64,000 nt of DNA from Astropecten irregularis (lineage: Eukaryota > Echinodermata > Asteroidea > Paxillosida > Astropectinidae). Under the pieces are notes generated by a model. It did no database searches and was not told where the DNA came from. It was given only the letters and a program-made list of their open reading frames with translations. Made by a program: the position numbers and the translations under genes. Location: assembly GCA_963971285.1 (NCBI GenBank), contig OZ020256.1, positions 8,806,541-8,870,540 of the forward strand, given 5' to 3'. Position 1 is the stretch's first letter. Each line of letters starts with the position of its first letter. This document shows, piece after piece, positions 43,280 through 53,545 of this stretch.

Positions 43280-45461
43280 TTATAAGACCTTTCGCTGCCA
43301 GCTGACTGCTCCCACATCGGACATGAAGTAATTTTCATATTCTTTCCTTACATCTTTCGCCTCAGCCGAGTAGAAATTGGAACCACCTGGATTCACTGCT
43401 AGCATTGATTGGGATGGAAGATCACCCCGCCAGGATCCTGGGACTACCACCCCACTCTGTACATCTTCGTGGTCGATCATATCTGGTTGTGTGTAAATCT
43501 GGCGTGCTGTAGACGTACTGCGCAAATAGTTGTGCAGACAGCAAGATGCCAGTACCACTAAGCACTTGCTGTACCTTTTCAGGAGCAAGATTGATTGGCG
43601 TCCTGAAGACACGCCACCTATTGGCTAGGATGCCGAATGCGTTTTCAACGCATCTCCTGGCTCTGGACAACCTGTTGAAGTGGAAAAAATGAGAGATAAT
43701 AAAACTATTGCAGTATTGTGCGTCCTCAATAATATTGTTTTCACTTCCAAGTTCTATGTGATAATGATAATGTTAATAAGGACAATCACTATATTTGTTC
43801 CATACCCCACTGTCACTGATTCTTCCGTTTGTTCCCACATCAACGTATCTGAACATCAGTTCTGCATCTACGACAGCCATAAGTACAATGGAGTGGGTAC
43901 CCTTGTAGTTGTAGTAATAGGAGCCGGCATTAGGAGGCGGTTGTATGATGATATACTTGTCATCTACTGCTCCGAGACACATTGGAAAGTTCCAAATATC
44001 TCTGAACTGATGAGATATTCTCTTCCACTCTGTAGTTGAATGGGGAACTGCCATGTCTTCATGGAGGACATCGGAAAGGGCTTCTCAGAGATGATACTGG
44101 AGATGCATTGCCGACTTATTCTAAAATTGAACGACAATGACATGAAGGTTTCCCCAGTGGCGAGGTATCTCAGAGTAACGGCTAAGCGTTCCTCTGGGGA
44201 AATGGACTCCAACATCAGCGTATTTTCCTTCTTGATGATAGGACTGATGAGTTCAACGAGATGGTGGAAACTCGTGCCATCCATTCGAACCCACGACCTA
44301 TGCAAACACAAAGTTTAGACTGTGACATCGTAGGCATATGTTTGCTGATAATAAAATTTACTAACATTTATTAGGCCCAGCTGATTAACTCAATGTGAAT
44401 GGAACTAGGCCCATTTGAGAAAGCATCCATTCTGGAATCATTACAATAGCGTTCCGCACTAAGGGGCCGTCCATAAAGTACGTACGCACGAAATGCCGAC
44501 TTTTTTGACCCCCCCTCCCCTCTGTACGCATGGCGTACGCAGTGGTCCCAACCCCCCCTCCCCCCCTGTACGCATACGCATTCCACATTAGGTTTTTCAC
44601 TTCTCGTGGTCCCTTGCTTTAGCATCATTCAAATGTCACCGTAATCCGGGCCGGTACCGTTATTGGGACGTCACTTAAAAATTCTGAAATGAACGACTAA
44701 AGTTTAACAGGTTTTTGTACATTTACAGATGGATTTAAGAAAAAAAAGGAAAAAACAAAACAATCCCGGTGCTTTTTTCACGTTTTTTACCTCTTTTTTC
44801 GCGCGATAATGCTATGCAAATTTTTCGTTTGCGTACGGTACGCATTGGCCTTAACCCCCCCTCCCCCCCTGTACGCATGGCGTACGCATCGGTAACAACC
44901 CCCCCTCCCCCCTTCGTGCGTACGTACTTTATGGACGGCCCCTAATGACGTTACACCACACGCGACGCGCTCAAATACTTCCACTCACCACACGTTTGTT
45001 GCATGGCCACATTGCAATGTTTGTCTGAGGTTCGATGCTATTTTTAGCGCAAGTGCGCAGCACTATTTATGTTAGTTTTAGGCGCGAAGGTGTGTTTTCC
45101 ATGATGTCATAGGCCCTATAGGGCCTAGCTTATTTAAAATCACAATAATTTATGCAATTGAGGAGATTATCGGTTTAATTTGCAAAAAAAAAGAATTTTT
45201 CCTAGATCCGACAATATACCACAAGGGGGAGAGTACTGCAATAATTATTTGTCTCCCTTACCTGTAGCTTTCAGTATCCTCCTTGGAGAGCTCCTTCAAT
45301 AAGTTGCAGAAGCAACCCTGATCTTTTCTTCTTAGAAGCCACTTTCTGGCCCATAGTCTCTTGTGAGTTGGCTGACTTTCATCCTCTAGCAATAAAATCA
45401 ATACTGCAGCAGCCTTTTTTCGTTTTAGCGATATATTTTGTATAAAGCAAAATTTCAGCAA
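43280..45461 (-). pseudogene. HARBI1-like nuclease (PIF/Harbinger transposase), broken
   Basis: Minus-strand exon 1 (to 45262) encodes RLWARKWLLRRKDQGCFCNL then LKELSKEDTESYR, joining across an intron (45261-44298) in phase to exon 2: SWVRMDGTSFHHLVELISPI, SPEERLAVTLRYLATGETF, FRISRQCISSIISE, WNFPMCLGAVDDK (first catalytic Asp), YYNYKGTHSIVLMAVVDAEL and DVGTNGRISDSG (second Asp). Exon 3 from 43671 has LSRARRCVENAFGILANRWR (catalytic Glu) and a C-terminal tail. Frameshifts near 44088 and 43560 and loss of about 50-60 residues between SDSG and LSRARR, where family members carry a GDEAF-type block, make it inactive. The true start codon is unclear. A MITE sits in intron 1. Confidence 0.85.
44463..44942. 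mobile_element. Harbinger-like MITE with TAA duplication
   Basis: Long inverted ends GGGGCCGTCCATAAAGTACG followed by TACGCACGA, and the complement at the right, enclose 480 bp. TAA flanks both sides (44460-44462 and 44943-44945). Subterminal CCCCCCTCCCC and TACGCATGGCGTACGCA blocks are also mirrored. It lies in intron 1 of the nuclease gene. A half copy occurs at 2283-2345. Confidence 0.92.
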
Positions 45462-45800
45462 GGATTACAATTAACCTATTGTTATTGTACAAGTTTTTTT
45501 GGCTTTTCCGTGTTCAACGGAAAAGGTATTGCGTTTGTTCTGATTTTTTGGCTTTTTTCGATTTCAATCGGAAAAGGTATTGTTTTTGTTCTGTTTTTTT
45601 TTTTCTTCTTCTTTTTCTTCTTCTTCTTCTTCTTCTCTTCAATTTGTATTGACTTTGTACACAAATTTTGTCCGCGGCACTTTGGTCATTTTTAAACAGC
45701 CGATTTTGACCAACTTGGTTTGAAGGAAGTCCATATAGGGTAGTTGTTTCCCGAAACTTTTCATCATCATGACGTCATCAGGTGTCATGTGACCAGCGAT
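45462..45800. repeat. Repeat with inverted copy at 55930-56290
   Basis: Contains GGCTTTTCCG...GGAAAAGGTATTG twice, a CTT microsatellite (45600-45640), and CAACTTGGTTTGAAGGAAGTCCATATAGGGTAGTTG-type sequence followed by CATGACGTCATCAGGTG. The same series occurs reversed at 55930-56290. No gene is present. Confidence 0.75.
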
Positions 45801-45869
45801 TTGAATTTAAAAATCAAAATCTTTAAAAATACAAAAAATCAACGGTTTGAGATATTAGGTTGATTCTTT

Positions 45870-47170
45870 CACCAAAAGTGATTGTTAGGCAGGGTCTTTC
45901 TTTGTGAAACATTGCTTGACCTCTGTGACCTCTACTTCCGGTCAAACAGGAAGTAGCTCCTCATTTAAAAGTTGTAAGAGCTAGGATCATGATTCTTTCA
46001 CCAAATGTGAATGTTAGGCAATGTCTTTCATTTTTGACACATTGCTTGACCTCTGTGACCTCTACTTCCGGTCAAACCGGAAGTAGCTCCTCATTTAAAA
46101 GTGGTAAGAGCTATGATCATGATTATTTCACCAATAGACAATGTTAAGCAAGGTCTTTCATTTGTGACACATTGCTTGACCTTTTGTGACCTCTGCTTCC
46201 GGTCAAACAGGAAGTAGCTCCTCATTTAAAAGTGGTAAGAGCTAGGATCATGATTCTTTCACCAAATGTGAATGTTAGGCAATGTCTTTCATTTTTGACA
46301 CATTGCTTGACCTCTGTGACCTCTACTTCCGGTCAAACCGGAAGTAGCTCCTCATTTAAAAGTGGTAAGAGCTATGATTATGATTCTTTCACCAATAGAG
46401 AATGTTCTAAAGGCAAGGTCTTTCATTTGTGACACATTGCTTGACCTCGGTGACCTCTCCTTCCGGTCAAACAGGTAGTAGCTCCTTGTTTTAAACTGGT
46501 AAAAGCTAGTATCATAATTAAGGCAATATTAGGGAAGGTCGTTCTTAGTGGCAAAATTCTTAATGATAAGCAATTTATATCATATACGGTCTTTCATTTG
46601 TGACACATTGCTTGACCTCTGTGACCTCTACTTCCGGTCAAACACGAAGTAGCTCCTCATTTAAAAGTGGTTAGAGCTATGATCATGATTCTTTCACCAA
46701 TAGACAATGTTAGGCAAGGTAATTCATTTGATACACATTGCTTGACCTCTGTGACCTCTACTTCAGGTCAAACAGGAAGTAGCTCCTCATTTAAAAGTGG
46801 TAAGAGCTATGATCATGATTCTTTCACCAATAGACAATGTTAAGCACGGTCTTTCATTTGTGACACATTGCTTGACCTCTGTGACCTCTACTTCCGGTCA
46901 AACAGGAAGTGGCTCCTCATTTAAAAGTGGTAAGAGCTATGATCATGATTCTTTCACCAATAGACATTGTAAGGCAAGGTCTTTCATTTGTGACACATTG
47001 CTTGACCTCTGTTACCTCTACTTGTGGTCAAACAGGAAGTAGCTCTCATTTAAAAGTGGTAAGAGCTATGATCAGGAATCTTTCCCCAAAAGTCAATGGT
47101 AGGCAAGGTCTTTCATTTGTGACACATTGCTTGACCTCTGCGACCTCTACTTCTGGTCAAACAAGTCATT
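45870..47170. repeat. 130-bp satellite, about 10 units
   Basis: The monomer has CACATTGCTTGACCTCTGTG, ACCTCTACTTCCGGTCAAAC, AGGAAGTAGCTCCTCATTTA and AAGAGCTATGATCATGATTC. The word CATTGCTTGAC falls at about 45910, 46040, 46170, 46301, 46435, 46606, 46736, 46866, 46996 and 47125, so the period is 130 with one 171-base step. Single units also lie near 56400-56590 and 58263-58375. Each unit contains an ACTTCCGGT/AGGAAGT pair. Frames of 66-106 codons inside are repeat artefacts. Confidence 0.95.
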
Positions 47171-48176
47171 GGCGAAAAAGTAATTTGCTCTGTCAGTTGA
47201 CAGACAAACCTTTAGTTCCTTCTTCTTAGATATTTGGCAAGGTCTTTCTTTTTGACACAAATATGACCAATTCACTTGAGTTTATAATTAAAGGTGCACA
47301 CTTCAAATGTATAAAACATAAGATCATAATCATCTGTCTTTGTGTGTAAAAGGTTATGACAATTTGTTCAATAAAAGCGGAAACGGAAAAGCCTTGTGTT
47401 CTGTTTTCAACAGACACAATATCTAGTTTTATTTTCCTTCTTCCCAAACTGTCAGCAGGACTTCTATATGACACTTACAAGATATTGACTTGAAACTTGG
47501 TGGGAACTTATGTCGTAATGCCAAGTTGTACCTAAAAGATTGACGTCATGATTACGTCATCGGGTATCAAATTACACATGTTTTTAGGAAAAACGTTGGT
47601 GCTCTATAACTTGAGAACCACATGACCTACTATTTTGATATTGACATATGTTACTCAACACGTGAATCTCTACAATTAATATATACAGTCTTGTGTACAA
47701 ATGACTTTCACTTCCGGTGTTACAGGAAGTTGAAGTTTGACTCAAAATAACTCGAAAACGGAAGCATTTGGGCTCATAAAACCTGAGGCTAAAAGATAGA
47801 GAAGGTTTTGGGCTTTAAGAAAATGTAAACGATGACGTCATGCGGGCTATATAGTGCCCTCTATGGTCGATTAAAGTTATACAGTGATTACGTAATCCGA
47901 AAGTAAACAACAGATTTCCGCCAAATTTGGTAATAGTAAAGCACTAATGCACCTTGACCTGTTTGTGAAGTTTGAAATCTGTGACGTCATTCAACCGGAA
48001 GTTATGCTCATTTAAAGGGAAAATTATGTAATTATTCAAATACTGTTTACTCTTTAATTACATGATGTACATCAGTGAAAACTGCAAAATATTTACATTG
48101 CATGCATTCAATGACGTCTCTAAATGTTCAGTTACTTGTGATGAATTAACCGGAAGTTATTGTCCAGACAATGTTA
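47171..48176. other. Repeat-like non-coding region
   Basis: No gene is seen. Style resembles the 24-26.5 kb repeats: TGACGTCATGATTACGTCATC near 47540, CTTCCGGTGTTACAGGAAGT near 47710 and several further GACGTCAT words. Confidence 0.5.
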
Positions 48177-48878
48177 TATACGTTGTGTCCCCAAAAAAAA
48201 CGATACCCATTTTCAAAAAAATTGTGAAAAGAAATTGTTTGTTTTCAGTTACTTGATTTTTAGTGTATTGCATTCACTATTTCACTGGGTAAATTCTGAC
48301 CAAATTTCAATGCAATCCATTCATGCATCACTGAGCAATTACTGATTGTCTTGAACAGACAATTTTGCTCCCAATTCACGGGTTTACACTTCGGAGGCCA
48401 TCTTGGATTTTATCGCAACTTCAAAACGAGGCACTTCTACGCATGCGCACTTTTCGAAGTGTAAGCCCGTCCATTGTCGAAGACAATACACGTGTTTACA
48501 CTTCTGCGGTTTTTATCGCGACTTCGAAACGAGGCACAATCACGCATGCGCGCTTTTGGAAGTGTAAACCCGTGTATACAAATAAGTGACAGTTGTGGTC
48601 ATCTGTTTTTTTGTGTGTAGAGAATGTGGTCGGCCACTTCGAGGGGAGGTTTTTCAGATCACAACTAAGAAACTCAATTGTAATGGCAGGAAAGTGGACT
48701 TTTATAGACAATCAGTAATTGCTCGGTGATGCATGAATGGATTGTGTTGAAATTTCGTCAGAACATGGCCTGGGAGATATTGAATGCTCTAGACTAAAAA
48801 TCAAATAGCTGAAAATATACAATTACTTTTCAAAATTTGTTGAAACTGGGTATCGGTTTTTTTTTGACACACTGTATA
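48177..48878. mobile_element. Long-TIR element (mariner-type ends)
   Basis: The left end TATACGTTGTGTCCCCAAAA and the right end TTTTTTTGACACACTGTATA are inverted and flanked by TA. The arms extend about 170 bp inward (AATGCAATCCATTCATGCAT and complement, AATTACTGATTGTCT and complement). In the centre two tandem 120-bp blocks at 48370-48470 and 48485-48580 carry GTTTACACTTC and ACGCATGCGC, an NRF1-like palindrome. Confidence 0.75.
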
Positions 48879-49400
48879 TTTAAAGGTGAGGCCATGTATA
48901 CCTCCATGGTATATAATTTCTTATCAGGTGTTTCAATCAATTTGTTTACTTAACCAAAAGCTTTCATTAACTAATTGCTTGCTTCAGTGCTGATGTGATT
49001 ACAAGAGACTCTGATTAGTACCAGATGGCAGTCACTGAAAGGTGATTGGAATGTGCTTCATTACATTGTCTCAGTGGAAACACATGATAGCCTCAACACA
49101 GGAGTTTGATACACCTCATAAACTTTAAAACAGCAAATTTTAACCAAACAAAGGTCAGACAAAGTTTTTACAGCATAGATGCGAAGGCATCTCTTGATTT
49201 TATATGAATTTTTAAATATTTCTCACATTTATAGCATTTTAACTTTGTACACATGTGTTACGTGAAATATGGTCATGTACAAAAACTATGATGATCGATT
49301 GACTCTATTTCTCATACACTCTATATACATGTATATATGTACACAAATTGTACATAATTCACTGTATAGAACATACATGTACCGGGGTACATGTAATTTC
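48879..49400. other. Non-coding spacer
   Basis: No gene recognised. ACATGTA words cluster near 49327-49390. Confidence 0.4.
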
Positions 49401-49969
49401 CAATGGGAGACTTTTGACTAACCATTGTCAATCACAAGAGGGCGCGCTTCACCAGGCTCGGGAAAAGTGTCTTGATTTTGTTGTCATTGCTTTTGTGCAG
49501 GAATGTTCATCGTAAACACAACAGGCGTAAATAATCGCAATGAAAATGCGTGGTAAATACTGTGCAGTGTCCGGTTGTGGTGACAGGGAAAGACATGAGT
49601 TCCCCAAGAACAAACAAATGCAGAATTTGTGGAGATTGGCCACTAAAAGGGCGAATTACAAATGATCACGGTGGCCCACGGCAAACAGCATTCAGTTTTT
49701 ACTTTGCAAGCGAAGCCCATCACATTATTCCTCGCCAAACATCAGAATTTCACCTATCTTTGTGTTTTCGGGCATTGAAATCGTGGTGGGCGGCTGTTGT
49801 GAATATAAAAATTAATTGTAAATGTCCTGAATTTAATGTTCACAGTATTTTCCTGCGTCTTCCGGTGAGTTTTTGGACAACCGCCGTACTTACAGCGTGT
49901 AAAAAAGTTTTAAGGAGCCTGGTAGTTTGCTGCCCTCTATCGACAACCCTCTACAAAAGTCTCCCATTG
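49401..49969 (+). mobile_element. THAP-encoding DNA transposon remnant, copy 2
   Basis: The ends are CAATGGGAGACTTTTG and CAAAAGTCTCCCATTG. On the plus strand from 49540 the frame gives MKMRGKYCAVSGCGDRERHE followed by FPKNKQMQNLWRLATKRANY and a stop. This is the first half of a THAP zinc finger (C-x4-C, the FPKN block, conserved Trp). It is the inverted relative of copy 1 at 34456-35008. The C-terminal CxxH pair and the transposase body are absent. Confidence 0.8.
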
Positions 49970-51258
49970 CGTGACTCAAAACTTTTTTTACATCTTGCCA
50001 TAGATATTTGCATGTAAATCTTATCATTAAATACCAGCCCCAAATCTTAATCGAAATGCTATCGATGTAGGTTACGGAGTATTGTACATCATTTTGTCAA
50101 ATGACAATGTGATCATAAACACTGGAACTAATAATCCATGGGCTAAAATTAAGTTTTTTTTACGTTGAGATATGGTCACTTTTAAACCATATGTCTTAAT
50201 CATACGTTCCAACATAACTTTTATGTTCACATAATAGTTCCACCACGTAATGAGACCCCGAACACCTAGTGGTTGTTCACACAACCACAAGTCTAGTTAA
50301 TATCGTTATGTTATGTTATTGATATATGTTATATACTTTTGAAGAGTGCACCTTTAATTTAACGTCACGTAGCTTGGTCATGTTTTTGTCACCACATAAA
50401 GTGGTTTTATAAAACTATGTGTGGCTGTGTGCAATATAGATGCAAATGGGTAAACACTGCTATCTGACAACAAAGCACCCTGGCTTGGCCTAACGAATAA
50501 CAGTAATGTGAGCAGATGGTTTTGAATGTCGCCCTCTTTTGATTAAAACAAGCAACTGCGGTGGTGTTTATCAATCTAAATGCATTACAACTTCGGCTTG
50601 GTATGTGGTGTATGATTTATTCCTAAAAGGAACTCGGAGTTTGAAGAATAATCGACATGAACAACATGTGCCGAATTTCCTCACCAGTCTTTTGCTCATT
50701 AGCACCACCACAGATACTTGTTTTTTATAAGCAAAAGAGGGCACCATTCAAAACCGTGTGCTCGGATTACCGATTCATGCATTTTTGAAAACGGTCTAAT
50801 TATAGCTGTGCGTGTTCGGCTGTCTTGTCAAAAACAGCATTTACGCTGGCAACTATGATAAGGAAATGAAGGAGAATACGGCATATACAATGCAGGCAAA
50901 CAACCTTCCGCGCGCCTCGCATGAATGGTGTTTAACTCGTATGTTTTATTTTATGACCAATATTTTCACGTACAGAGCTCTGTACAAGTCCATGGGCTAA
51001 CGTGAGAAAGATTTTAAAAATCATAATGAGGAAAACGGCGGCCCTTTCCCATCCAGAGACGTTACTCTTATAGTTTGATTTGAATAAAACAATGGGTTTA
51101 TTCATATAGTGTATTCTCTCGTGTGTTTATTACCCGTGAACAAAACAGAGTGGGTTTTGTTTAATGGTGGGAATAAAATATCATCAACGCTAGTGTGTGA
51201 ACCAAAACAGGCGGTACCCAAGCAAGGGGGTTGGGTGGGGGTTGTATACCAGGGCATA
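49970..51258. other. Non-coding stretch downstream of the Penelope-like element
   Basis: The part next to 51258 probably belongs to the Penelope-like 3' region. The rest has no recognised gene. Short frames at 50539-50730 and 50812-51000 lack domains. Confidence 0.4.
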
Positions 51259-51301
51259 AGCGGGAATGCATTTTCGTCCGTTCACGGACTCATCAGCCGC
51301 T
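51259..51301 (-). ncRNA. Hammerhead ribozyme (type I, Penelope-associated)
   Basis: On the minus strand the order is AGCGG (stem I), CTGATGA, GTCCG-TGAA-CGGAC (stem II with tetraloop), GAAA, then AATGCATT (short palindromic stem III), C17 at 51264 as cleavage nucleotide, and CCGCT, which pairs with AGCGG over five positions. All conserved core nucleotides are present and U16.1 pairs with A15.1. A tiny palindromic stem III is the minimal form known from Penelope-like elements and retrozymes, which often act as dimers. It lies about 115 bp after the RT stop codon on the same strand. Confidence 0.93.
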
Positions 51302-51414
51302 AAAAGGGTATTGGTTTATGAGTTGCTGTGGGAACTCATGAGATTGGAAAAATGTGTGTACGTGGTGTACTCATTCAGATATAGATCCATGTGACATTTA
51401 CAACCAAAGGATGC

Positions 51415-53457
51415 TTACTGTTCATCGATAAGTGAAGTAAGGACATCAATTAGAACTTCGTCAATGTCAGCGGTGGAAGATTCGTCATCTTCCTGTGGGT
51501 TGACATTTTCAACAATGAAAGATGGGTCATCTCTCTGTGGGTTGAGTTTGGCTCTGATGAGTTCTTTGTGAACATTGTTGGCTTTCTTAAAGGCAATGAA
51601 CAGAGGTTTTGGAAAAATCCTCTGTAAAGATGGGTTGCCTGCGATAAGATGCCAGTGTTTCAAGAGCGCTCGCTTGATATCCGTGGGTTTCACATGGGGG
51701 TTGTAAGTGGTGGAAAAGACAAGAGGTAGTCCGTGGGTGGTTTTCACTTTTTGTTTGTGAATCAGTGAATTCCGTTGGGAGAAATCCAGTGTTTGCGTGG
51801 TTTGGTGGATTTCGGCTGGGGTGTAGCCTCTGTCCATTAGTTTATCCTTGAAACTGTGTACCTTGTTTATAAAATCGTCTTCATTGTTAGTGTTGCGGAT
51901 ATATCTAAGGATTTCTCCTTTGATGAATCCATGGAACACATGTTCAGGGTGGGATGAAGAGCGATCTAGATATTGATACGTTTCTGTGGGTTTGGTGAAT
52001 ACTTTAGTATCCAAGGTACCCGTATTTGAGAAACGTGGACCTTTAAAAATGGTAAGGTCCAGGTAGGTGATGGAAGTTTCAGATGCCTCAAAAGTAAATT
52101 TGAGGGTGGAATGTAATTGATTCAGATGGTGAACAAAATGGGTGAATGAATCCAAAGAGCCATTGTAGATGATAAGTATATCATCTCGGTAACGTGCCCA
52201 AAAAAGGATTTTGTCCGTGAGTGTTGAGATCTGTTTCTCAAAAACATGTAGTGTGATATCGCAAATTTCTGGACTAGCTACAGAACCCATGGCACATCCT
52301 ATCTTCTGTCGGAAGAATTGGCCTCCGAACTGGAAGAAATTATGTCCTAGAACAAGTTCTAGGAGTTGACGGATGTATGTGGATGGAGGTTTGGTGATAG
52401 CATAGTTGTGGTTGGAATTTTCATAGGCTTGGCATACCGATCCGATCGCTTCTGCTTGGTGGATATTGGTATACATACTGACAACATCAATGCTCGCAAT
52501 AAGTGAGTTTTGTGGGAAGTGTTTTTCTTCTAGTTTCCGCAAAATATCAGAAGTATCTCTGACATAGGTGGGTTGGGCGGTAACAATGGGAAGAAGGAAA
52601 TAATCCACAAATTCTGAAATCTTGGCCGTTGGGCTCGTACAACCGCTAATGATGGGTCTGCCGACAAATGGTTCACCTTGTGGAGGTGTTTTGTGTATTT
52701 TTGGTAGAAAATACATTGTCGGGCAGGATGTGGGTTGTGAGGTAGGATCAAGATAGGCGAAAGTGTGTTTGTCAATTGTGTGGTTGCAGAACATCTGTAC
52801 GAGGACATTATGGACCTTTTTTGTGGTTTCGATGGTCATGTCTCTGTTCCACGGTTCATAGTGGTGGGAACTGAGGTGTTTGAAACCAACTTTAAGGTAG
52901 TCTGTTCGGTTCATGATGCAAATACCACGGCCTTTATCATATGGCTTAATTACAACAGATGGGTTGTTTTTAAGTTTGCGAATGGCTGATAATTCAACTT
53001 GGTTCATGTTTGTGGGAGAATTTCTAAGTCTCAAGTGGGCTAGTTCCATCTTGGTGGCTTCCAAATAGTTCTCAAGAATATTATTCTGAGTGGTTTGGGG
53101 GAGCCAAGTAGATGGTGGTTTGAAAGGCCGCTGTTTGTGAGCTTTGTGTTGCATTAAGAATGCAATTCTCATACGTCTTTGATATTTATGGATATCATGA
53201 ATAAGTGACAAACGGGTTGGTTTGGGTGGTGTGGGAACAAATTTCAAACCTTTACCTAGTGCAATCTTCTCAGAGTCTGAGAGTGAAAGCGTGGATAGGT
53301 TGGTAATGAAACGTTCACTGCAATGGACCAAATTTTTCCGCTGTTCGGTGGAGGATATGTGTTTAAGATTTGATCTGTGGTGGGCAAATCTTATGTTTTT
53401 TCCTTTTTGTCTTTTCTTTTTATTGGAAAAGGTGGTGTTTGTGGTTTTCCTAGGCAT
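51415..53457 (-). CDS. Penelope-like reverse transcriptase (ORF2), intact
   Basis: The frame of 680 codons begins at ATG 53457 (MPRKTTNTTFS), after a short upstream extension without ATG. Numbering from that extension, a basic N-terminus is followed by ITNLSTLSLSDSEKIALGKG (57-75), VVIKPYDKGRGICIMNRTDY (173-192), PTMYFLPKIHK (251), GRPIISGCTSPTAKISEFVD (271), SLIASIDVVSMYTNI (first catalytic Asp, about 330), QKIGCAMGSVASP (389) and the catalytic RYRDDILIIYNG (427). FTFEASETSITYLDLTIFKG and LDRSSSHPEHVFHGFIKGE complete the thumb. This motif order is that of Penelope-like elements. No GIY-YIG endonuclease is seen at either end: the C-terminus is short and acidic (EDDESSTADIDEVLIDVLTS). No stop or frameshift interrupts it. 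Confidence 0.85.
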   Translation of the reverse strand: MPRKTTNTTFSNKKKRQKGKNIRFAHHRSNLKHISSTEQRKNLVHCSERFITNLSTLSLSDSEKIALGKGLKFVPTPPKPTRLSLIHDIHKYQRRMRIAFLMQHKAHKQRPFKPPSTWLPQTTQNNILENYLEATKMELAHLRLRNSPTNMNQVELSAIRKLKNNPSVVIKPYDKGRGICIMNRTDYLKVGFKHLSSHHYEPWNRDMTIETTKKVHNVLVQMFCNHTIDKHTFAYLDPTSQPTSCPTMYFLPKIHKTPPQGEPFVGRPIISGCTSPTAKISEFVDYFLLPIVTAQPTYVRDTSDILRKLEEKHFPQNSLIASIDVVSMYTNIHQAEAIGSVCQAYENSNHNYAITKPPSTYIRQLLELVLGHNFFQFGGQFFRQKIGCAMGSVASPEICDITLHVFEKQISTLTDKILFWARYRDDILIIYNGSLDSFTHFVHHLNQLHSTLKFTFEASETSITYLDLTIFKGPRFSNTGTLDTKVFTKPTETYQYLDRSSSHPEHVFHGFIKGEILRYIRNTNNEDDFINKVHSFKDKLMDRGYTPAEIHQTTQTLDFSQRNSLIHKQKVKTTHGLPLVFSTTYNPHVKPTDIKRALLKHWHLIAGNPSLQRIFPKPLFIAFKKANNVHKELIRAKLNPQRDDPSFIVENVNPQEDDESSTADIDEVLIDVLTSLIDEQ

Positions 53458-53498
53458 AATAACAACAGACAACTTTACACTCTTTTGTGAAGTCGTGT

Positions 53499-53513
53499 GG
53501 CTCTGAAAGAGCC
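53499..53513 (-). promoter_or_regulatory. Histone-mRNA-like 3' stem-loop between ORF1 and ORF2
   Basis: The minus strand has CCCAAAC, then GGCTCTTTCAGAGCC, then ACACGACTTCACAAAAGAG. The six-base stem GGCTCT/AGAGCC and flanking AAAC and ACAC match replication-dependent histone mRNA ends (canonical GGCTCTTTTCAGAGCC followed by ACCCA). The loop is one base shorter (TTC rather than TTTC). The downstream CACAAAAGAG resembles the purine-rich element bound by U7 snRNA. It sits in the 88-bp gap between the two ORFs. A role in processing is inference. Confidence 0.6.
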
Positions 53514-53545
53514 GTTTGGGTTGTTTGGTGGTGCCGGATGGTTTG

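Noticed and set aside
39122..45461. Domesticated host MADF and HARBI1 genes
   Set aside because: Both have frameshifts, and the nuclease lacks an internal block; convergent pairing is typical of a transposon rather than conserved host genes.
45438..45695. Phenylalanine-rich 85-codon frame
   Set aside because: Product of a CTT microsatellite and T runs.
46232..47229. Frames of 66-106 codons
   Set aside because: Translations of 130-bp satellite monomers; identical segments repeat with the monomer period.
51241..53490. Telomerase or group II intron RT
   Set aside because: Motif order (PKIHK, GRPIISG, DVVSMYTN, YRDD) and the hammerhead fit Penelope-like elements; no maturase or telomerase RNA-binding domain is seen.
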